From contig NZ_JBBKTU010000001.1 of NCBI RefSeq assembly GCF_037892605.1, forward strand, positions 558,001-622,000: a stretch of 64,000 nt of DNA, read 5' to 3'. Numbering within the stretch: the first letter of the stretch is position 1; each line of letters starts with the position of its first letter. Of the stretch, positions 53,743-62,589 are shown in pieces. The position numbers and the translations under genes were made by a program. Under the pieces are notes generated by a model, which was not told where the DNA came from, made no database searches, and saw only the letters and a program-made list of their open reading frames with translations. Source of the DNA: Lacibacter sp. H407 (GTDB taxonomy: Bacteria; Bacteroidota; Bacteroidia; Chitinophagales; Chitinophagaceae).

Positions 53743-55194
53743 ATGAAAATAGCTGTAGCTAAAGGCGATGGAATAGGTCCGGAAATTATGGAAGCCGTTT
53801 TGTCGATCTTCGACGCTAATAAAGTACCGCTGGAGTATGAAATGGTGGATATGGGCAAATGGGTGTTCGACAAAGGATTCAACAATGGCATGACGCCTGA
53901 AGCCAAACAAACCATTGAAGCATTAGGTCTTCTTTTTAAAGGACCAATGGAAACACCAAAAGGAAAAGGTGTAAAAAGCATCAATGTTACAGCACGTAAA
54001 ACCTGGAACACGTATGCCAACAAACGAGATTTCCAAACACTGCATGGTGTTGATACCGTTTTCAGCAAAGCAGGCATACCCATCGACATTACTGTAGTTC
54101 GTGAAAATATTGAAGATACTTATGGCGGTATTGAACATATGCTCACGCATGATGTGGCGCTGAGCCGTCGTTTTATTACCCGTCCCGGAAGTATGCAGGT
54201 GATCCGTTATGCTTTTGAAATGGCAAGGCAGAAAAAAGCAAAACGAATCACTTGTGGTCATAAAGCAAACATCATGAAGATCACCGATGGTTTGTTCCTC
54301 GAGTGCTTTCATGAAGTAGCAAAAGAATATCCGGAGTTGAAAGCCGATGATATTATTGTGGATGATTTGTGTATGAAGTTGGTTACTCGCCCCGATCTGT
54401 TTGATGTGGTTGTATTAACCAATCTGCAAGGTGATATTGTGAGTGACCTCTGTGCCGGTTTAGTTGGCGGATTAGGTTTTGCACCTTCAGCAAATATTGG
54501 TGATCATATTTCCATATTTGAAGCTGTGCATGGTACAGCGCCGGATATTGCCGGAAAAAATATTGCCAATCCAACAGCTTTGTTATTAAGTGGCTTGGCA
54601 ATGCTTCGCCATCTTGGATTAACAGAAAATGCCGGGTTGATTGAAAATGCATTGTTGTATACATTGGAAAACGGAATTCATACCGGTGATTTTGGCGACA
54701 AGTCAACTCCCGCTGTAAATACCACGCAGTTTGCTGAAGCCATCATCAACAATTTTGGAAAGAAACCGCAAAGTGGCGGACGTGAAATTGTTCCCAACAA
54801 ACCGGGCACCCCTACTCCATTGAAATTGGAATACAATTCCATGATGGTCTCAAAAGAAGGCGATGCAGAAACTATTGTTGGTGTTGATCTGTTTATTGAA
54901 AGTGACGAACAACCCACTGCTATTGCTGAAAAATGTCAGCGACATGCAGGTGTTAAGTTTAAATTAGTAAGCATCAGCAACCGCGGCACGCAAGTATGGC
55001 CAACAGGTTCGGTTTATACCAACCTCGTGAATCAATACAATGTACGTTTTGAAAGTATTGAAGATTATCCACTCAATCAACAAGACGTGATTGGATTGTA
55101 CGTAAGCATGAGTGGTAATTTCAAGATCTGTTCATTTGAATTACTGAATATGTGGGGCGATAAGAAAGCGTACAGTTTGGCGCAAGGGCAATAA
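53743..55194 (+). CDS. icd: NADP-type isocitrate dehydrogenase, long form
   Basis: 483 residues. Motifs of the beta-decarboxylating dehydrogenase family: KGDGIGPEIMEAVLSIFDAN, ENIEDTYGGIEHM (substrate phosphate loop region), LCAGLVGGLGFAPSANIGD and HGTAPDIAGKNIANPTALLL. Beyond the usual length of about 340-420 it carries a C-terminal domain of about 140 residues (LEYNSMMVSKEGDAETIVGV through DKKAYSLAQGQ), as in the longer Thermus/Rickettsia/Bacteroidota type. It converts isocitrate to 2-oxoglutarate in the TCA cycle. NADP preference is from family knowledge, not read from a residue here. Confidence 0.93.
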   Translation: MKIAVAKGDGIGPEIMEAVLSIFDANKVPLEYEMVDMGKWVFDKGFNNGMTPEAKQTIEALGLLFKGPMETPKGKGVKSINVTARKTWNTYANKRDFQTLHGVDTVFSKAGIPIDITVVRENIEDTYGGIEHMLTHDVALSRRFITRPGSMQVIRYAFEMARQKKAKRITCGHKANIMKITDGLFLECFHEVAKEYPELKADDIIVDDLCMKLVTRPDLFDVVVLTNLQGDIVSDLCAGLVGGLGFAPSANIGDHISIFEAVHGTAPDIAGKNIANPTALLLSGLAMLRHLGLTENAGLIENALLYTLENGIHTGDFGDKSTPAVNTTQFAEAIINNFGKKPQSGGREIVPNKPGTPTPLKLEYNSMMVSKEGDAETIVGVDLFIESDEQPTAIAEKCQRHAGVKFKLVSISNRGTQVWPTGSVYTNLVNQYNVRFESIEDYPLNQQDVIGLYVSMSGNFKICSFELLNMWGDKKAYSLAQGQ

Positions 55195-55214
55195 GCAATA
55201 AATTTTTCTACTTG

Positions 55215-55246
55215 AAAAAGAGCGTCATGTTTGACGCTCTTTTTTT
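55215..55246. terminator. Terminator after icd
   Basis: A 13-pair perfect stem, AAAAAGAGCGTCA (55215-55227) with TGACGCTCTTTTT (55232-55244), loop TGTT, then more T. The convergent lipoprotein gene ends just past it (55249), so it may serve both. Confidence 0.93.
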
Positions 55247-55248
55247 AT

Positions 55249-55638
55249 TTAATTATTTGCCGCACCTGCATCGATCCAGCAAATGATCGAATTCTTTTGT
55301 GTTGTTGTTAATGTGCCTGTTTTCGGCATAGAGCCACTCAATACAGCTGCACGGATCTGTGCTTTGGCTGCATTGATCTCTGCATAACTGGTTAACGGAC
55401 CGGGGCCATTTACAGAACCTGAATTATGACAACCGCTTACGGCACAAGTCGATTGAAAAATTGGCGACACATTTGCTGAAAACTGAATGGCAGCACCTGA
55501 ACAATTGGGAGTATACGTAGTACCACCACCTCCGCCACCGCCATTATTACCACCACCCGTTGAACCTCCATCAGATTTTTTACAGGAATAGATAAAGCAT
55601 ACTGTTAACAGCATTGCACATGAAATAAGCCATTTCAT
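55249..55638 (-). CDS. Cytochrome c-like lipoprotein with a C-x4-C-H motif
   Basis: 129 residues. Lipoprotein signal with the cysteine at residue 19 (LLTVCFIYSCKKSDGG), a glycine-rich linker (GGGNNGGGGGGG) and a small domain with SPIFQSTCAVSGCHNSGSVN. The heme motif is C-A-V-S-G-C-H, with four residues between cysteines, not the usual two, followed later by a methionine (SGSMPKTGTL) that could be the second ligand and by NSIICWIDAGAANN. This layout is seen in small cytochrome-like lipoproteins of Bacteroidota. Heme attachment is inferred. Confidence 0.75.
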   Translation of the reverse strand: MKWLISCAMLLTVCFIYSCKKSDGGSTGGGNNGGGGGGGTTYTPNCSGAAIQFSANVSPIFQSTCAVSGCHNSGSVNGPGPLTSYAEINAAKAQIRAAVLSGSMPKTGTLTTTQKNSIICWIDAGAANN

Positions 55639-55810
55639 AAAGAAGAATTTAAAAGTTATAACACCTATAATCCAATTAACGGAAGATTGAGTTAACAGGT
55701 TGCCTGTGCCATAATTTTAAAGTTTGCGGTCGTGAATAATTGATATGAGCAATTATTGATTATGTTGCGGGACGTATACAGATCATAAGCTTTTATACAC
55801 TCCCCACTGT

Positions 55811-56893
55811 ATGAACAATCAAAAAGTAATTCCTGAATCCGTACAGAGCAAGCAACATTTTTTGATCCTCGACGGGTTAAGAGGAGTTGCTGCATTTGCA
55901 GTTGTGGTATTCCATTTTATGGAATGGATCATTACCGACTTCAGCAAAAACTTTATTGCACATGGCTTCCTTGCTGTTGATTTCTTTTTCTGTCTATCAG
56001 GATTTGTGATCGCTTATGCATATGATAACCGCATGGAAACATTAGGAATCAAAACGTTTTTCAAACTCCGGCTGATCCGTTTACATCCATTGGTGTTGCT
56101 TGGTTCTGTATTGGGATTGCTTGGTTTTTTTCTTGACCCGTTTTCGAATGAAGCAGCACAATACAGCAGCGGCATGATCGCATTATTATTTCTAAGCTCG
56201 GTATTCCTCATTCCTCTTCCCATAATGACTGACCGTAGTTTTAATCTGTTTGGTTTTAATGCACCTGCATGGTCGTTGTTCTGGGAATACATTGCTAATA
56301 TTCTTTATGCACTCATTTTACGCAAATTGAGCCGAACAGTTTTGTTACTGTTAGCACTACTTGCAGCAACAGGCATTTGTATCATCGCCTATCGCACAGG
56401 AAATCTGTTGGGAGGCTGGAGTAAAGATAATTTTTGGGATGGTGCTGTACGGGTTGCCTACTCCTTTTTAGCAGGTATGTTCATTTATCGTTCAAACTGG
56501 ATCATTAAAAACAAATTGGGCTTTACAGGGCTAACACTATTATTACTACTGGCTTTCCTGATGCCCTTTGGAAAATGGAACTGGCTTACAGAATCGTTTG
56601 CTGTGATCATTTATTTTCCGTTGATTGTTTCGCTGGGTGCAGGTACACAGCTGTCGGAAAAAGTTAAGAAAGCATGTATGTTCTCAGGTTCTGTTTCTTA
56701 TCCATTGTACATGACGCATTATGCATTCATCTGGGTATTCGGCCATTATTATCTTGCACAAAAACCCGGTACAAGTGAACTGGCAATTGTGATCTCATGC
56801 GGCGCAATATTACTGGTTGCTTTCAGTTACTTGGTGATGAAATTTTATGACATACCTGTAAGAAAGTATTTGCAAAGGCGCTGGAACAAATGA
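55811..56893 (+). CDS. Acyltransferase 3 family membrane protein (OafA/YrhL type)
   Basis: 360 residues and about ten transmembrane helices. The family opening is clear: LDGLRGVAAFAVVVFHFMEW, with the catalytic histidine in VFHF, then FLAVDFFFCLSGFVIAYAYD and FKLRLIRLHPLVLLG. These proteins move an acyl group from the cytoplasmic side onto a surface sugar such as O-antigen or exopolysaccharide. No SGNH domain is fused. The gene stands alone, convergent with the peroxiredoxin gene. Confidence 0.9.
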   Translation: MNNQKVIPESVQSKQHFLILDGLRGVAAFAVVVFHFMEWIITDFSKNFIAHGFLAVDFFFCLSGFVIAYAYDNRMETLGIKTFFKLRLIRLHPLVLLGSVLGLLGFFLDPFSNEAAQYSSGMIALLFLSSVFLIPLPIMTDRSFNLFGFNAPAWSLFWEYIANILYALILRKLSRTVLLLLALLAATGICIIAYRTGNLLGGWSKDNFWDGAVRVAYSFLAGMFIYRSNWIIKNKLGFTGLTLLLLLAFLMPFGKWNWLTESFAVIIYFPLIVSLGAGTQLSEKVKKACMFSGSVSYPLYMTHYAFIWVFGHYYLAQKPGTSELAIVISCGAILLVAFSYLVMKFYDIPVRKYLQRRWNK

Positions 56894-56902
56894 TCCTGTG
56901 TG

Positions 56903-57481
56903 TTATTTCTCTGCTGCTTGTAATGCATCAAGTATTTGTTGCGTATGAATCTTCGTGAGCACTCTTGTTATGACTGCATCAATGATCCCTTTTTCGTTCA
57001 TGACAAATGTTGTACGAACCAATCCATCATAGATCTTACCCATGAATTGTTTCTTACCCCACACATCATATGCATTGATCACTGCATGATCCTCATCCGC
57101 AATTAAACGAAAAGGAAGATTGTTTTTTGCTTCAAACCGCTTATGTTTCTCCACTCCATCTTCACTAACACCAATGATTTCGTACCCGAGTTTTTTCAGT
57201 TCTGAAAAATTATCACGCAGATTGCAGGCCTGTACCGTGCAGCTTGCAGTAAGATCTTGCGGATAGAAATAGAGAATTATTTTCTTGCCTTTGTAATCAG
57301 CTGAAGATATCTTCTTTCCGTCTTGGTCAACACCTTTAAAAGCAGGTGCTTTATCGCCCACTTTTAATTTGGTCACATAATTCTTAAACGGTTCTTTTTT
57401 GATTGCCTTAGCTGCCGAAGGTTTTGAAGCAGTTTTTTTTACCGCCGGTTTCTTTACTACTGCTTTCTTTTTTGTTGCCAT
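56903..57481 (-). CDS. bcp: Bcp-type peroxiredoxin with an H1-like N-terminal tail
   Basis: 192 residues. The catalytic domain begins near residue 37 (YVTKLKVGDKAPAFKGVDQD). The peroxidatic site reads FYPQDLTASCTVQACNLRDN: the cysteine after YPxDxT, with the resolving cysteine five residues later as in E. coli Bcp, though the usual PG before the cysteine is AS. The first 35 residues are lysine/alanine/proline-rich (KKKAVVKKPAVKKTASKPSA), like a histone H1 tail. It reduces hydroperoxides using thioredoxin. The tail is an addition to the normal length of about 150; it might bind DNA or polyanions (inference). Confidence 0.92.
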   Translation of the reverse strand: MATKKKAVVKKPAVKKTASKPSAAKAIKKEPFKNYVTKLKVGDKAPAFKGVDQDGKKISSADYKGKKIILYFYPQDLTASCTVQACNLRDNFSELKKLGYEIIGVSEDGVEKHKRFEAKNNLPFRLIADEDHAVINAYDVWGKKQFMGKIYDGLVRTTFVMNEKGIIDAVITRVLTKIHTQQILDALQAAEK

Positions 57482-57557
57482 GTTGATATAAAACGTTTCG
57501 GTAGAAACACCGATGTTGTTGATTTGTTCGAACAGAATCAGATGAACATCTGCATCC

Positions 57558-59264
57558 CTATTTTCTTGTAAAGCGAATGATCCGTTCGGTTGTATTGCCA
57601 GCCTCGTCTTCTACCATGATCTTTAATTCATGTTCGCCCGGCGGACAATGTTCATCTACCTTGTATCGGTATACCGGGCCAAGTCCGCTAAACATCAGCC
57701 ATTCACCATCCAGTTCTGCACGAAAACTGTAGATCGCTTTTTTATTATCTGCAACAGTACATGTAATTGTTGATCCATTCCCAACTGTTCCACCATCAAC
57801 CACACCTGCAACTGCAAGTGTAGGCGGCACTAGATCCACTTCCAGCCAAAACTCACCAAAGTCACGTGACTTTGCTTCGTACCAACCTTTTACCAATGCT
57901 GCACGTTCCACTACCGTTTTTCCTCTGCTGTTGTGGATCATGATCACACGATTGCTTGCACTTGTAGGAATTTCTTTAGTTGGTTTTATGCGAAACATCA
58001 TCGAATCATGCGCAGGTATCAACGGCGTGTGCATTACATGAATATTGGAATAAGCAGTTGCACTTGTTTTATAGTTGTACACAAAACGGAAAGCATCATA
58101 AAAACTTTTTTCGCTGCTCACCATTTGCACATCGCCCTGTTCAAAAATATTGATCTGGTTGGGTAGCATATACCTGCTGTCTTTCTGTACGTTGGCGGGA
58201 GGCAATACTGTTGGTGTGCGTTTTAATTTAAACCGAAGTGTGGATGCATTGTTATTTGCATCTTTTACAACAATCATGACTTGATGGGTTGTTGTATCAT
58301 TCAAATGGATCAATCCATCATCTTGTTTGAAATAGATCGGTAAGCGATCGCCTGGTAAAGGAGACAAGTGTTGATAGTAAGAACCACCATTTGTTTTTAT
58401 ACGATAATCTATATGCGCATTTAGGTAACGTGTTTGCAAATAATCAATACCATCGATCTGAAATCCACTAACGGGTTCTTCATCAACATAAACCACTGCT
58501 TCAAAAATTCCATTTGCATTTGGTATTCCTGTAACACGATCGGTTGCAACAATCGCAAATGAAACAGCTTCGCTGCTTACGGTAATTGTACCGCCTGCCA
58601 CACTATACCCACCGGCTACCCGGGTTAACATCATTGTACGGGGTGTTTGCTCGTATGTACTTTTTGTGCGGTCGTACACCGCAAGTTTTGTTATATCGGG
58701 TGGCGTAACATCATGTACACGATGAAAGAGTAATGCATTCAAACATGCATCATCATCTGTTCTGCGTATCTCATAATGCACATGTGGACCTGCAGATGCG
58801 CCGGTATTTCCGCTGTATGCCAACAGTTCATTTTTCTTTACTGGAAATTCACCTTTCGCAAATTCCACATCTCCTTTCCAGCTTTGCTTTGCATACTGTC
58901 CTTCTTTCATTGCTTTCAACACTTTTACAGGAAACGTATTCATGTGACAGTACAACGTTGTATAACCATTCGGATGACTAACATAAATCGCATTCCCAAA
59001 ACCATTGGGATCTACTTTTACTTTTGATATCCATCCATCAGCAGGTGCATATACCGGTAAATTTTCACGGCGAAGTGTAAACAGATCAAGCCCCATATGA
59101 AAATGGTTGGGGCGCATCTCTCCGAAATTTGCATTCAGCTTTAACGGAATATCTAACGGATACCGGAAATAATTGGTGGGATAGTTTTGCTCTGGAAAAA
59201 GTTGAGCAGTTGCAGTAAAGAAAATAAACAACGAAAAATAGAGAAGGGAAAACTGTTTCAACAT
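57558..59264 (-). CDS. Secreted M23 peptidase with C-terminal beta domains
   Basis: 568 residues. Signal peptide (LLYFSLFIFFTATAQ), then a LytM domain at the N-terminal end: NHFHMGLDLFTLRRENLPVY (zinc ligands H and D), ANGYTTLYCHMNTFP-like loop and GASAGPHVHYEIRRTDDDAC (H-x-H). The remaining 350 residues are beta-sandwich-like (VDLVPPTLAVAGVVDGGTVG, HELKIMVEDEAGNTTERIIR). All metal ligands are kept, so it is likely active on peptidoglycan. An exact -7 box lies 4 bases before the ATG. It is divergent from the carB-like gene. Confidence 0.92.
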   Translation of the reverse strand: MLKQFSLLYFSLFIFFTATAQLFPEQNYPTNYFRYPLDIPLKLNANFGEMRPNHFHMGLDLFTLRRENLPVYAPADGWISKVKVDPNGFGNAIYVSHPNGYTTLYCHMNTFPVKVLKAMKEGQYAKQSWKGDVEFAKGEFPVKKNELLAYSGNTGASAGPHVHYEIRRTDDDACLNALLFHRVHDVTPPDITKLAVYDRTKSTYEQTPRTMMLTRVAGGYSVAGGTITVSSEAVSFAIVATDRVTGIPNANGIFEAVVYVDEEPVSGFQIDGIDYLQTRYLNAHIDYRIKTNGGSYYQHLSPLPGDRLPIYFKQDDGLIHLNDTTTHQVMIVVKDANNNASTLRFKLKRTPTVLPPANVQKDSRYMLPNQINIFEQGDVQMVSSEKSFYDAFRFVYNYKTSATAYSNIHVMHTPLIPAHDSMMFRIKPTKEIPTSASNRVIMIHNSRGKTVVERAALVKGWYEAKSRDFGEFWLEVDLVPPTLAVAGVVDGGTVGNGSTITCTVADNKKAIYSFRAELDGEWLMFSGLGPVYRYKVDEHCPPGEHELKIMVEDEAGNTTERIIRFTRK

Positions 59265-59268
59265 GCGG

Positions 59269-59276
59269 CAAAAATA
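59269..59276 (-). promoter_or_regulatory. Promoter-like -7 box directly before the M23 gene
   Basis: On the minus strand TATTTTTG, an exact TAnnTTTG match, only 4 bases before the ATG at 59264. If used as a promoter the transcript would have no leader. It may also be chance. Confidence 0.35.
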
Positions 59277-59596
59277 AAGAAGATGAAATAAAGCGATTTG
59301 CCGTTATGACGAAGTACTGTCAACAATCCGTTGCAAGTTGTGTATAACTGCCACGCATAAAAAAGAAAAATAAATTGTGTGCTCCATTATGTAGACTCTT
59401 TAGAAAATTGACTGAGCGCTTTTTTTACTGTGTTGTTGAACAGAAATACCGAATGTACAAGAGTGCGACGCCAATGCAGCTGAACAACATTACTAACGCC
59501 TGTTACCAAAACTGCTCAGTAAAAACTTCAAAAACGTTCAAAATTTCACGTTCAGATTAGCGCTCAATCCAATACTTTTGCAGCCAAATTCTCCTC
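59277..59596. other. Intergenic region between the M23 gene and the carB half-gene
   Basis: About 320 bases with no supported gene. A seven-base inverted pair (ACTGAGC near 59411, GCTCAGT near 59514) is the only structure I noticed besides the promoter box before the carB-like gene, and the 100-base spacing makes it doubtful. An open frame at 59375-59560 has no recognisable content. Confidence 0.5.
59573..59580 (+). promoter_or_regulatory. Promoter -7 box of the carB half-gene
   Basis: TACTTTTG matches TAnnTTTG. Transcription would begin near 59587, giving a leader of about 10 bases. No good TTTG is seen at the -33 position. Confidence 0.45.
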
Positions 59597-61243
59597 ATGC
59601 CAAAAGACAAATCGATAACCAGTGTGCTGATTGTAGGCAGCGGCCCCATTGTGATTGGCCAGGCCTGTGAGTTTGACTATTCGGGTTCGCAAGCGGCCCG
59701 CAGTTTACGTGAAGAAGGAATTGAAGTGATCCTGATCAACAGCAACCCGGCTACCATTATGACCGATCCGATGATGGCTGACCGTGTGTACCTGTTGCCC
59801 CTCACCATTGAAAGTATTGAACAGATCCTCGAAGAAAATCCGCAGATCGACGCTGTGCTGCCTACCATGGGCGGACAAACAGCCCTCAACCTTTGTAAGG
59901 AAGCAGATGAGTTGGGCATTTGGGAAAAATTTAGTGTGGCAATGATCGGGGTGGATGTGAAGGCGATCGATACAGCCGAAGACCGTGAGAAGTTCCGTCA
60001 ACTGATGATCGATATTGGTATTGGTGTGGCACCAAGTCGTGTAGCCAACTCATTACTGGAAGGAAAAGAATTTGCGCAGGAAATAGGAATTCCATTGGTG
60101 ATCCGTCCTTCGTTTACTCTTGGTGGTAGTGGCGGAAGTATTGTGTTTCATAAAGATGAGCTGGATGGGGCATTGGAACGTGGATTAACTGCCAGTCCCA
60201 TGCATGAGGTGTTGGTAGAAAAAGCATTGCTCGGCTGGAAAGAATTTGAGTTGGAGTTGTTGCGTGATAAGAATGATAATGTGGTGATCATTTGTACGGT
60301 GGAGAATTTTGACCCGATGGGGGTACATACCGGCGACAGTATTACCGTTGCTCCGGCAATGACCTTGAGCGATACGGCGTTCCAGAATATGCGGAACATG
60401 GCGATCAAAATGATGCGTAGCCTCGGCAATTTCGCCGGTGGTTGTAATGTACAGTTTGCCATGAACCCGGAGAATGAAGAAATTATTTCGGTGGAGATCA
60501 ATCCACGTGTAAGTCGCTCTTCAGCCTTGGCAAGTAAAGCAACGGGCTATCCCATTGCAAAAATTGCAGCGAAGCTAGCCATTGGTTATACACTGGATGA
60601 GTTGAAAAACCAGATCACCCAGACTACTTCTGCTTACTTTGAACCGGCACTGGACTATGTAATTGTAAAGATGCCTCGCTGGAATTTCGACAAGTTCAAA
60701 GGTGCAGATGATCGGTTGGGTTTACAGATGAAGAGCGTGGGTGAAGTAATGGCCATCGGCCGCAGCTTTACGGAAGCGGTACAGAAAGCTTGTCAGAGTT
60801 TGGAGAACAATGCAGTAGGCCTTGGTTATTATGGCCAGAGTTTGAAACATGCAGAAGAGCTGATCGAATATATTAAGGTGCCGAAATGGGACCGCATCTT
60901 CCGCATTAAAGATGCCCTGATGGCGGGTGTGAGTGTGAAGACGATCGTAGAAGCAACCAAGATCGACCGTTGGTTCATTTACCAGATCCAGGATATTGTG
61001 AACATGGAAAAAGAACTGGCGAAGCACGATATGCAGTCGCTCACGAAAGAATTACTCACCGAAGCAAAACGGATGGGCTTTGGCGACGAGCAGATCTGCC
61101 GCATTATGAAAGAGGATGCCAGCGAAGATGAGCTCTACGAAAAGCGTAAAGCCTGGGGCATTACCCGTGTGTACAAAATGGTGGATACCTGCAGCGCTGA
61201 GTTTGAAGCAAAAACGCCGTATTTCTATAGTACGTTTGAATAA
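59597..61243 (+). CDS. carB: Carbamoyl-phosphate synthase large subunit, N-terminal half only
   Basis: 548 residues against about 940-1080 for a whole CarB. It holds the first ATP-grasp unit (carboxyphosphate domain): VLIVGSGPIVIGQACEFDYS, LPTMGGQTALNL, PLVIRPSFTLGGSGGSIVFH and EINPRVSRSSALASKATGYP, then the oligomerisation domain, ending AKTPYFYSTFE-stop. In one-piece CarB this is where the second half begins. The stop is followed by unrelated bases and a strong terminator, so it is not a frameshift in this window. Split CarB is known in some archaea and in Aquifex. The matching C-terminal half and carA must be elsewhere if this is functional. Confidence 0.88.
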   Translation: MPKDKSITSVLIVGSGPIVIGQACEFDYSGSQAARSLREEGIEVILINSNPATIMTDPMMADRVYLLPLTIESIEQILEENPQIDAVLPTMGGQTALNLCKEADELGIWEKFSVAMIGVDVKAIDTAEDREKFRQLMIDIGIGVAPSRVANSLLEGKEFAQEIGIPLVIRPSFTLGGSGGSIVFHKDELDGALERGLTASPMHEVLVEKALLGWKEFELELLRDKNDNVVIICTVENFDPMGVHTGDSITVAPAMTLSDTAFQNMRNMAIKMMRSLGNFAGGCNVQFAMNPENEEIISVEINPRVSRSSALASKATGYPIAKIAAKLAIGYTLDELKNQITQTTSAYFEPALDYVIVKMPRWNFDKFKGADDRLGLQMKSVGEVMAIGRSFTEAVQKACQSLENNAVGLGYYGQSLKHAEELIEYIKVPKWDRIFRIKDALMAGVSVKTIVEATKIDRWFIYQIQDIVNMEKELAKHDMQSLTKELLTEAKRMGFGDEQICRIMKEDASEDELYEKRKAWGITRVYKMVDTCSAEFEAKTPYFYSTFE

Positions 61244-61279
61244 TTGCCCAAAGCTCAAAAGAGTGAAAAGAAATAAATA

Positions 61280-61311
61280 AAAAAGCAGCGGAGATGATTC
61301 GCTGCTTTTTT
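61280..61311 (+). terminator. Terminator of the carB half-gene
   Basis: An 11-pair perfect stem, AAAAAGCAGCG (61280-61290) with CGCTGCTTTTT (61300-61310), and a nine-base loop. It lies 36 bases after the stop codon and ends the transcript before the SGNH gene. Confidence 0.9.
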
Positions 61312-61331
61312 ATTTAAAAAAATAGAGTCAT

Positions 61332-61410
61332 AGATAACACTGATGAAACGGATTGGCACGGATCAAATCCTTTATCAGCCGCTAAAATCAGCGTTATCAG
61401 TGTTTCTATC
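61332..61410. repeat. Imperfect palindromic intergenic repeat
   Basis: The left end GATAACACTGATGAA and right end TTATCAGTGTTTCTATC are largely complementary, and the inner part has GGATT paired with AATCC. From memory, similar ACACTGAT/ATCAGTGT intergenic elements occur in many Bacteroidota. Only one copy is in this window. Confidence 0.45.
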
Positions 61411-61436
61411 CTAAACAGTTTTTATCTTACATCGTC

Positions 61437-62519
61437 ATGATTAAAAACCTTAAAGCATTATTCTTTGGTTTACTTGTTGCATTGGTATTATGCGAAATTA
61501 TCTTGCGCATTTACAATCCGTTTACCAATTTCACCAAGCAAGGGAAATTAGTACTACCCGCCAATCAGCAAACAGTATTCGATAATCAATGGATCAAACA
61601 GCTGGATTCAAAAATCCACTACAGTCGCAATGCATTGGGTTTTCGAGGACCAATGCCAACGGATAGTATTTCAAAACTCAATTCGATTATTACGATTGGT
61701 GGCAGCACGACTGAATGTCGTTTTCTGAGTGATAGTACCACCTGGTCATTCTTACTGGGAGAAAAATTGAAAGATTCAATCCCTAACCTATGGGTGAATA
61801 ATGCAGGTATTGATGGTCATTCAACGTTTGGCCATTTGCATCTACTAAAAGAATATGTGATTAAGCTCAAACCAAAATATGTATTCCTGTTGACGGGCGT
61901 AAACGATGTGGAAACAAAGCAACCGGAAGGTTTTGACCTGATGAATGATAACAGGATTCATTACAACTCTTTCAAACAGTTTTTGAAATCGGTAATGAAC
62001 AAAACAGAGATCGGTTCTACTATTTTTCAATTCTATGCTATCAAATTAGCTTATAAAAAAGGACTTATTCATAAAGAAGTTGATTTTAAAATCTTAGCGG
62101 ATACAAGCTATTCACCTGCTTACATACACGATGTAATTGCACAACAGAAAAATTACCTTGTAGGTTATGCAACAAGATTGCAGGAGATTATCAATATCTG
62201 TAAGGCAAACAACGTAAAGCCAGTGTTGCTAACTCAACCTTCCTTGTATGGTGCGTACACCGATTCAGCTACCGGAATAAAAATGGACACGAAATATTTT
62301 GCAGATAACAGCGCCAAAAACAATTTACTTCAGGAGCAAGTGTTGGAAAAATATAACAATATAGTTCGTTCATTTGCCACTCAAACAACAGTAATTGATC
62401 TTTCGAGGTTAATGCCAAAAAACACAAGTTACTATTACGATTTTATTCATTTCAACAAAAAAGGAGCCGAAAAAATAGCTGACGTACTCAGTAAAGAATT
62501 ATTACCTGTATTAAGATAA
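61437..62519 (+). CDS. Membrane-anchored SGNH/GDSL hydrolase
   Basis: 360 residues. One N-terminal helix (NLKALFFGLLVALVLCEIIL) and then an extracytoplasmic SGNH fold. Block I is IITIGGSTTECRFL (serine in GGST), a middle block is LTGVNDVETK (glycine/asparagine) and block V is YYDFIHFNKKGAEKIA (D-x-x-H catalytic pair). It would remove or transfer acyl groups on surface glycans or peptidoglycan. The gene precedes a NodU/CmcH-type carbamoyltransferase, a pairing typical of surface-polysaccharide loci. The lack of a long gap (71 bases) suggests co-expression. Confidence 0.88.
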   Translation: MIKNLKALFFGLLVALVLCEIILRIYNPFTNFTKQGKLVLPANQQTVFDNQWIKQLDSKIHYSRNALGFRGPMPTDSISKLNSIITIGGSTTECRFLSDSTTWSFLLGEKLKDSIPNLWVNNAGIDGHSTFGHLHLLKEYVIKLKPKYVFLLTGVNDVETKQPEGFDLMNDNRIHYNSFKQFLKSVMNKTEIGSTIFQFYAIKLAYKKGLIHKEVDFKILADTSYSPAYIHDVIAQQKNYLVGYATRLQEIINICKANNVKPVLLTQPSLYGAYTDSATGIKMDTKYFADNSAKNNLLQEQVLEKYNNIVRSFATQTTVIDLSRLMPKNTSYYYDFIHFNKKGAEKIADVLSKELLPVLR

Positions 62520-62589
62520 GGTCAACTCCTTATTTACTTATCCTGCCCGTACTATCTGTGTTTCAATTCAAATCATTTATTTTGCACTC

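Noticed and set aside
61244-61436. A hidden second half of carB by frameshift after 61243
   Set aside because: The bases after the stop hold a terminator and a palindromic repeat, with no ATP-grasp or PNRIGQG-like sequence in any frame.
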